Below, piece after piece: positions 6,488 to 8,797 of a stretch of 8,797 nt of DNA. Each line of letters opens with the position of its first letter. The first letter of the stretch is position 1. The notes under the pieces were generated by a model that had not been told where the DNA came from, made no database searches, and saw nothing but the letters and a program-made list of their open reading frames with translations. Origin of the DNA: CAYWTS01 sp964461265. GTDB lineage: Bacteria; Bacteroidota; Ignavibacteria; Tepidaquicellales; OLB5. A program made the position numbers and the translations under genes. The stretch lies in the NCBI GenBank assembly GCA_964461265.1, contig CAYWTS010000061.1:1-8797 (forward strand), given 5' to 3'.

Positions 6488-8753
6488 ATGAAATCATTCA
6501 AACTATTTACAGTAATAATATTTTTAACATTGCTAAGCAGTGCATTTTCACAGTACATACCAATCGATTCGGTACGGAGGCAGGATGTAAACGGTGTCCC
6601 TCTGCTTCTAGGGCAGACCGTGACCGTCCGCGGTGTTGTTACTACACAGCGTGAACTTGGCGTAATGCTCGTATATTTCCAGGACCCTACAGGCGGACTT
6701 GTTGCTTATGATTCGGTTTTCTGTGCCGGCGTAAACCGTGGCGATAGCATTCAGGTTACAGGTGTGGTAACACAATACGCAGGACTTACCGAATTACAGC
6801 CCGTAACTGCCTTCACTGTTCTTGCAACAGGACTCACGGTAACACCTTTTACAGTAAGTCCAACACAAATTAGAGTTAACGGCGAAACTTATGAAGGCAG
6901 GCTAATACGTATAGACAGCATAACACAGGTAAAGAACACATCCGGTGTGCCCGTTACAATGTGGAATGTTTCTGGAAGCGGAACAAATTACAGAATTTTC
7001 AAAGGTAACGATTCCTGCGAAATAAGAATATATGCAACAACCGATATAGCTAACTCACAAATACCTGCATTTCCATTCGGAGTAATTGCTGTTTCAAGCC
7101 AATACGACCCTCAGACGCCTTATAATACAGGTTACCAGATTTTGCCAAGGTCATTAAATGATTTCATAATCTACACTTCGGGAGGTCCGCTTCTAAGCCA
7201 GATTACCTATGGAAATATATTGCCAAACAGCGTAACAATAAGCTGGACTACAAATTCATCATCAGACTCAAAAGTGAGATATGTGATATCAGACTCAAAT
7301 TACCAGGTAATTCAGTACACCGATTCTGTTTATAACGCATCACAGGTTACAACACATAGTATAACATTAACAAATCTTCAGTCAGGCAGAATCTACAGCT
7401 TTAACGTTACATCTGCCAATACAAGCGGAAGCACAACAAGTCCGAATTTGTTATTTGCAACCCAGTCAACTTCCACAGGAACTATTAACGCATATTTTAA
7501 TAAATCGGTGGATACCACGCTTAAAACAATTGAAGCTGCACAGGGTAACGTAAATTTCCAGACAAAGCTTCTGCAAAGAATAAACGCAGCACAATATTCT
7601 ATCGATATGGCACTATACAGCTTCGATGACNNNNNNNNNNNNNNNNNNNNNNNNNNNNNNNNNNNNNNNNNNNNNNNNNNNNNNNNNNNNNNNNNNNNNN
7701 NNNNNNNNNNNNNNNNNNNNNNNNNNNNNNACAAACATTACCCAGGACCAGTTCTTTACAGATGCCAATAATGTTATAGAGATACAGGACCAGACACTTG
7801 CAGCAATTTATACAAGGGAGTTCGAAGAGATGTGGGGCTCGGCAACCGATAATCCGATACCATCACGTGCCAAATTTGGTGCAAATAAAACCGATAATGT
7901 TCCGCATTTACTAAACATTGCAAACTCCAGAGTGGAAGCTTACTTTTCACCGGGTGATAACCCTTCGGTACAAATAGAAAATGCAATTAATTACACAACC
8001 GATTTTAATGTGTACTTTTGCATTTACGCCTTTACAAGGTGCAACATAGCAAACCGTATGAAATCGAAATTTGACCAGGGCAGGGATATAAAGGGTGTTT
8101 TCGACCAGTCACAAAGCGGTGATGCATCAAGTGTATATAAAACATTGAAAGGATTAACCGGCGGCGGCTGCCCTCCGCCTTGGAATCCGCCTGCTGACGT
8201 TTGGCTTGATAACCAGACCGGATTGCTTCATCATAAATATATTTTAATTGATGCTCCCTACGGTAACAGCAATCCTGTAACAATAACAGGTTCATATAAT
8301 TTTTCCAATTCGGCAACATATGATAACGATGAGAATTATGTAATAGTTTATAACGAACGGGTTTCAAATATCTATTTGCAGGAATTTTACAAACGCTACA
8401 AAGATGCCGGCGGCCAGGGTATAATTATTATAGGTATAAGCCAGATTTCGGGAACAATACCTGATAAATTTGAATTAAAACAAAACTATCCAAACCCGTT
8501 TAATCCAAAAACGAAAATAAAATTTAGCCTCCCCTACCCCTCCGAAGGAGGGGAGAAAATGATTTCCCTTGAAATCTATGATGTACTCGGTAAGGAAATT
8601 ACAACTCTCTTTGCCTCCCCTTGGGGAAGGATAGGAGGGGCTGAGTATGAAGTAGAGTTTGATGCCGGCGGGCTGTCTAGCGGTGTTTATTTCTACAGCT
8701 TAACTGTTGACGGTAATAAGATTGATACCAAACGGATGGTATTAATTAAGTAG
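6488..8753 (+). CDS. T9SS-secreted phospholipase D-like protein, interrupted by assembly gap
   Basis: I read this as one gene split by the N run. Before the gap (381 residues) come a signal peptide at 1-21 (AFS|Q), an OB-fold-like region at about 35-228 (G-Q-T-V-T-V-R-G-V-V, F-Q-D-P-T-G-G) as in secreted nucleases, a fibronectin type III domain at about 233-327, and the start of a PLD half (A-A-Q-Y-S-I-D-M-A-L-Y-S-F-D-D). After the gap (340 residues), N-I-T-Q-D-Q-F-F fits just after the first catalytic motif, which is therefore missing. The second half has HHKYILID (H-x-K-x4-D, at 8229-8252) and GSYNFS. Residues 246-340 of this part are a type A T9SS sorting domain with two palindrome-encoded loop extensions. 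The superfamily cleaves phosphodiester bonds; with an OB-fold and secretion, an extracellular nuclease is the best guess, though phospholipase activity is possible. It has no Shine-Dalgarno sequence. The two parts sit in different frames only if the 100 N are counted inclusively of no extra codons shift, and both codon boundaries abut the gap cleanly, so the true gap should be a multiple of three. Confidence 0.8.
7631..7730. other. Assembly gap of 100 N
   Basis: Exactly 100 N is the usual scaffolder placeholder for unknown length. The coding frame ends a codon at 7630 and resumes on a codon at 7731, and 100 is not divisible by three, so the true length must differ. The missing part should contain the rest of the first PLD half with its H-x-K-x4-D motif, which from family proportions is nearer 300 bases. 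Confidence 0.9.
8527..8555. repeat. GC-rich palindromic element, copy 1, in the sorting domain
   Basis: CCCCTCC (8537-8543), loop GAA, GGAGGGG (8547-8553) form a perfect 7-bp hairpin. CTCCCC (8529-8534) can alternatively pair with GGGGAG (8550-8555). The element is in frame and encodes L-P-Y-P-S-E-G-G-E in the first loop of the sorting domain. Its ends GCCTCCCCT and AGGAGGGG are shared with the element at 8613-8642, marking one family. Confidence 0.8.
8613..8642. repeat. GC-rich palindromic element, copy 2, in the sorting domain
   Basis: The element begins GCCTCCCCT and ends AGGAGGGGCT, like the copy 58 bases upstream, but has a different interior (TGGGGAAGGAT). Eight bases at each end (8613-8620 and 8634-8641) can pair with one wobble and one mismatch; an inner CCTCCCC/GGGGAAGG hairpin is an alternative. 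It is in frame and encodes about A-S-P-W-G-R-I-G-G-A in the next loop of the same sorting domain. Confidence 0.75.
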
Positions 8754-8797
8754 TCAGGAAAATTATCGTTACAGATTATAATAATTACAAAACCAAA

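Noticed and set aside
7626..7771. Apparent ends of separate genes around the gap (stop at 7771 on one side, start at 7626 on the other)
   Set aside because: Both are artefacts of reading through the 100 N in a fixed frame; domain content shows a single PLD-like gene.
8032..8367. 111-codon minus-strand open frame within the PLD-like gene
   Set aside because: It is antisense to the second PLD half with the catalytic H-x-K-x4-D, and has no signal, domain or start context.
8527..8555. GC-rich hairpin as a transcription terminator
   Set aside because: It lies inside the coding sequence, is not followed by a T-run, and the frame continues through a complete sorting domain.

Overview
The window looks like a scaffolded fragment of a low-GC, Gram-negative member of the Bacteroidota/Chlorobiota/Ignavibacteria group. 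Four signs point there. Three proteins end in the type A sorting domain of the type IX secretion system (T9SS), with the QNYPNPFNP signature. All five intact signal peptides place Gln at +1 after the predicted cleavage site. Most starts lack a good Shine-Dalgarno sequence, and promoter candidates of the TTG-N17-23-TAnnTTTG type are present. The C-terminal wording of the three sorting domains is closest, from memory, to Ignavibacteria. A run of exactly 100 N marks a scaffold gap, so this is probably a draft or metagenome-derived assembly.

Layout. Positions 1-1040 hold the 3' part of a lipoprotein with NHL beta-propeller repeats; its signal peptide lies just outside the window. Positions 1041-1408 are a very AT-rich intergenic region. 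It carries a 14-G homopolymer that exactly fills most of the spacer of a plausible promoter, followed by an 18-bp AT palindrome and a purine-rich ribosome binding site. Positions 1409-5586 hold three tightly spaced + strand genes for exported proteins: a repeat protein with a coiled-coil tail, a six-Asp-box propeller protein and a Ycf48-like propeller protein. The last two carry T9SS sorting domains. Position 5638-6267 on the minus strand encodes a small outer-membrane beta-barrel protein, convergent with the operon. The divergent intergenic region 6268-6487 contains a short dyad, a REP-like imperfect hairpin and a good Bacteroidota-type promoter. Positions 6488-8753 encode a large secreted phospholipase D-superfamily protein (OB-fold, fibronectin III, two PLD halves, T9SS sorting domain) broken by the assembly gap.

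How they fit together. Every gene encodes an envelope, surface or secreted product. The cluster reads as a cell-surface and secretome locus rather than a metabolic pathway, and no T9SS machinery gene is present. The two most interesting signals are the G14 tract placed as a possible phase-variation switch upstream of the three-gene operon, and GC-rich palindromic repeats that sit in frame inside loops of the T9SS sorting domains of two different genes, resembling in principle the protein-inserted palindromic elements known from Rickettsia. No RNA genes, CRISPR array, transposase, integrase or convincing terminator were seen.
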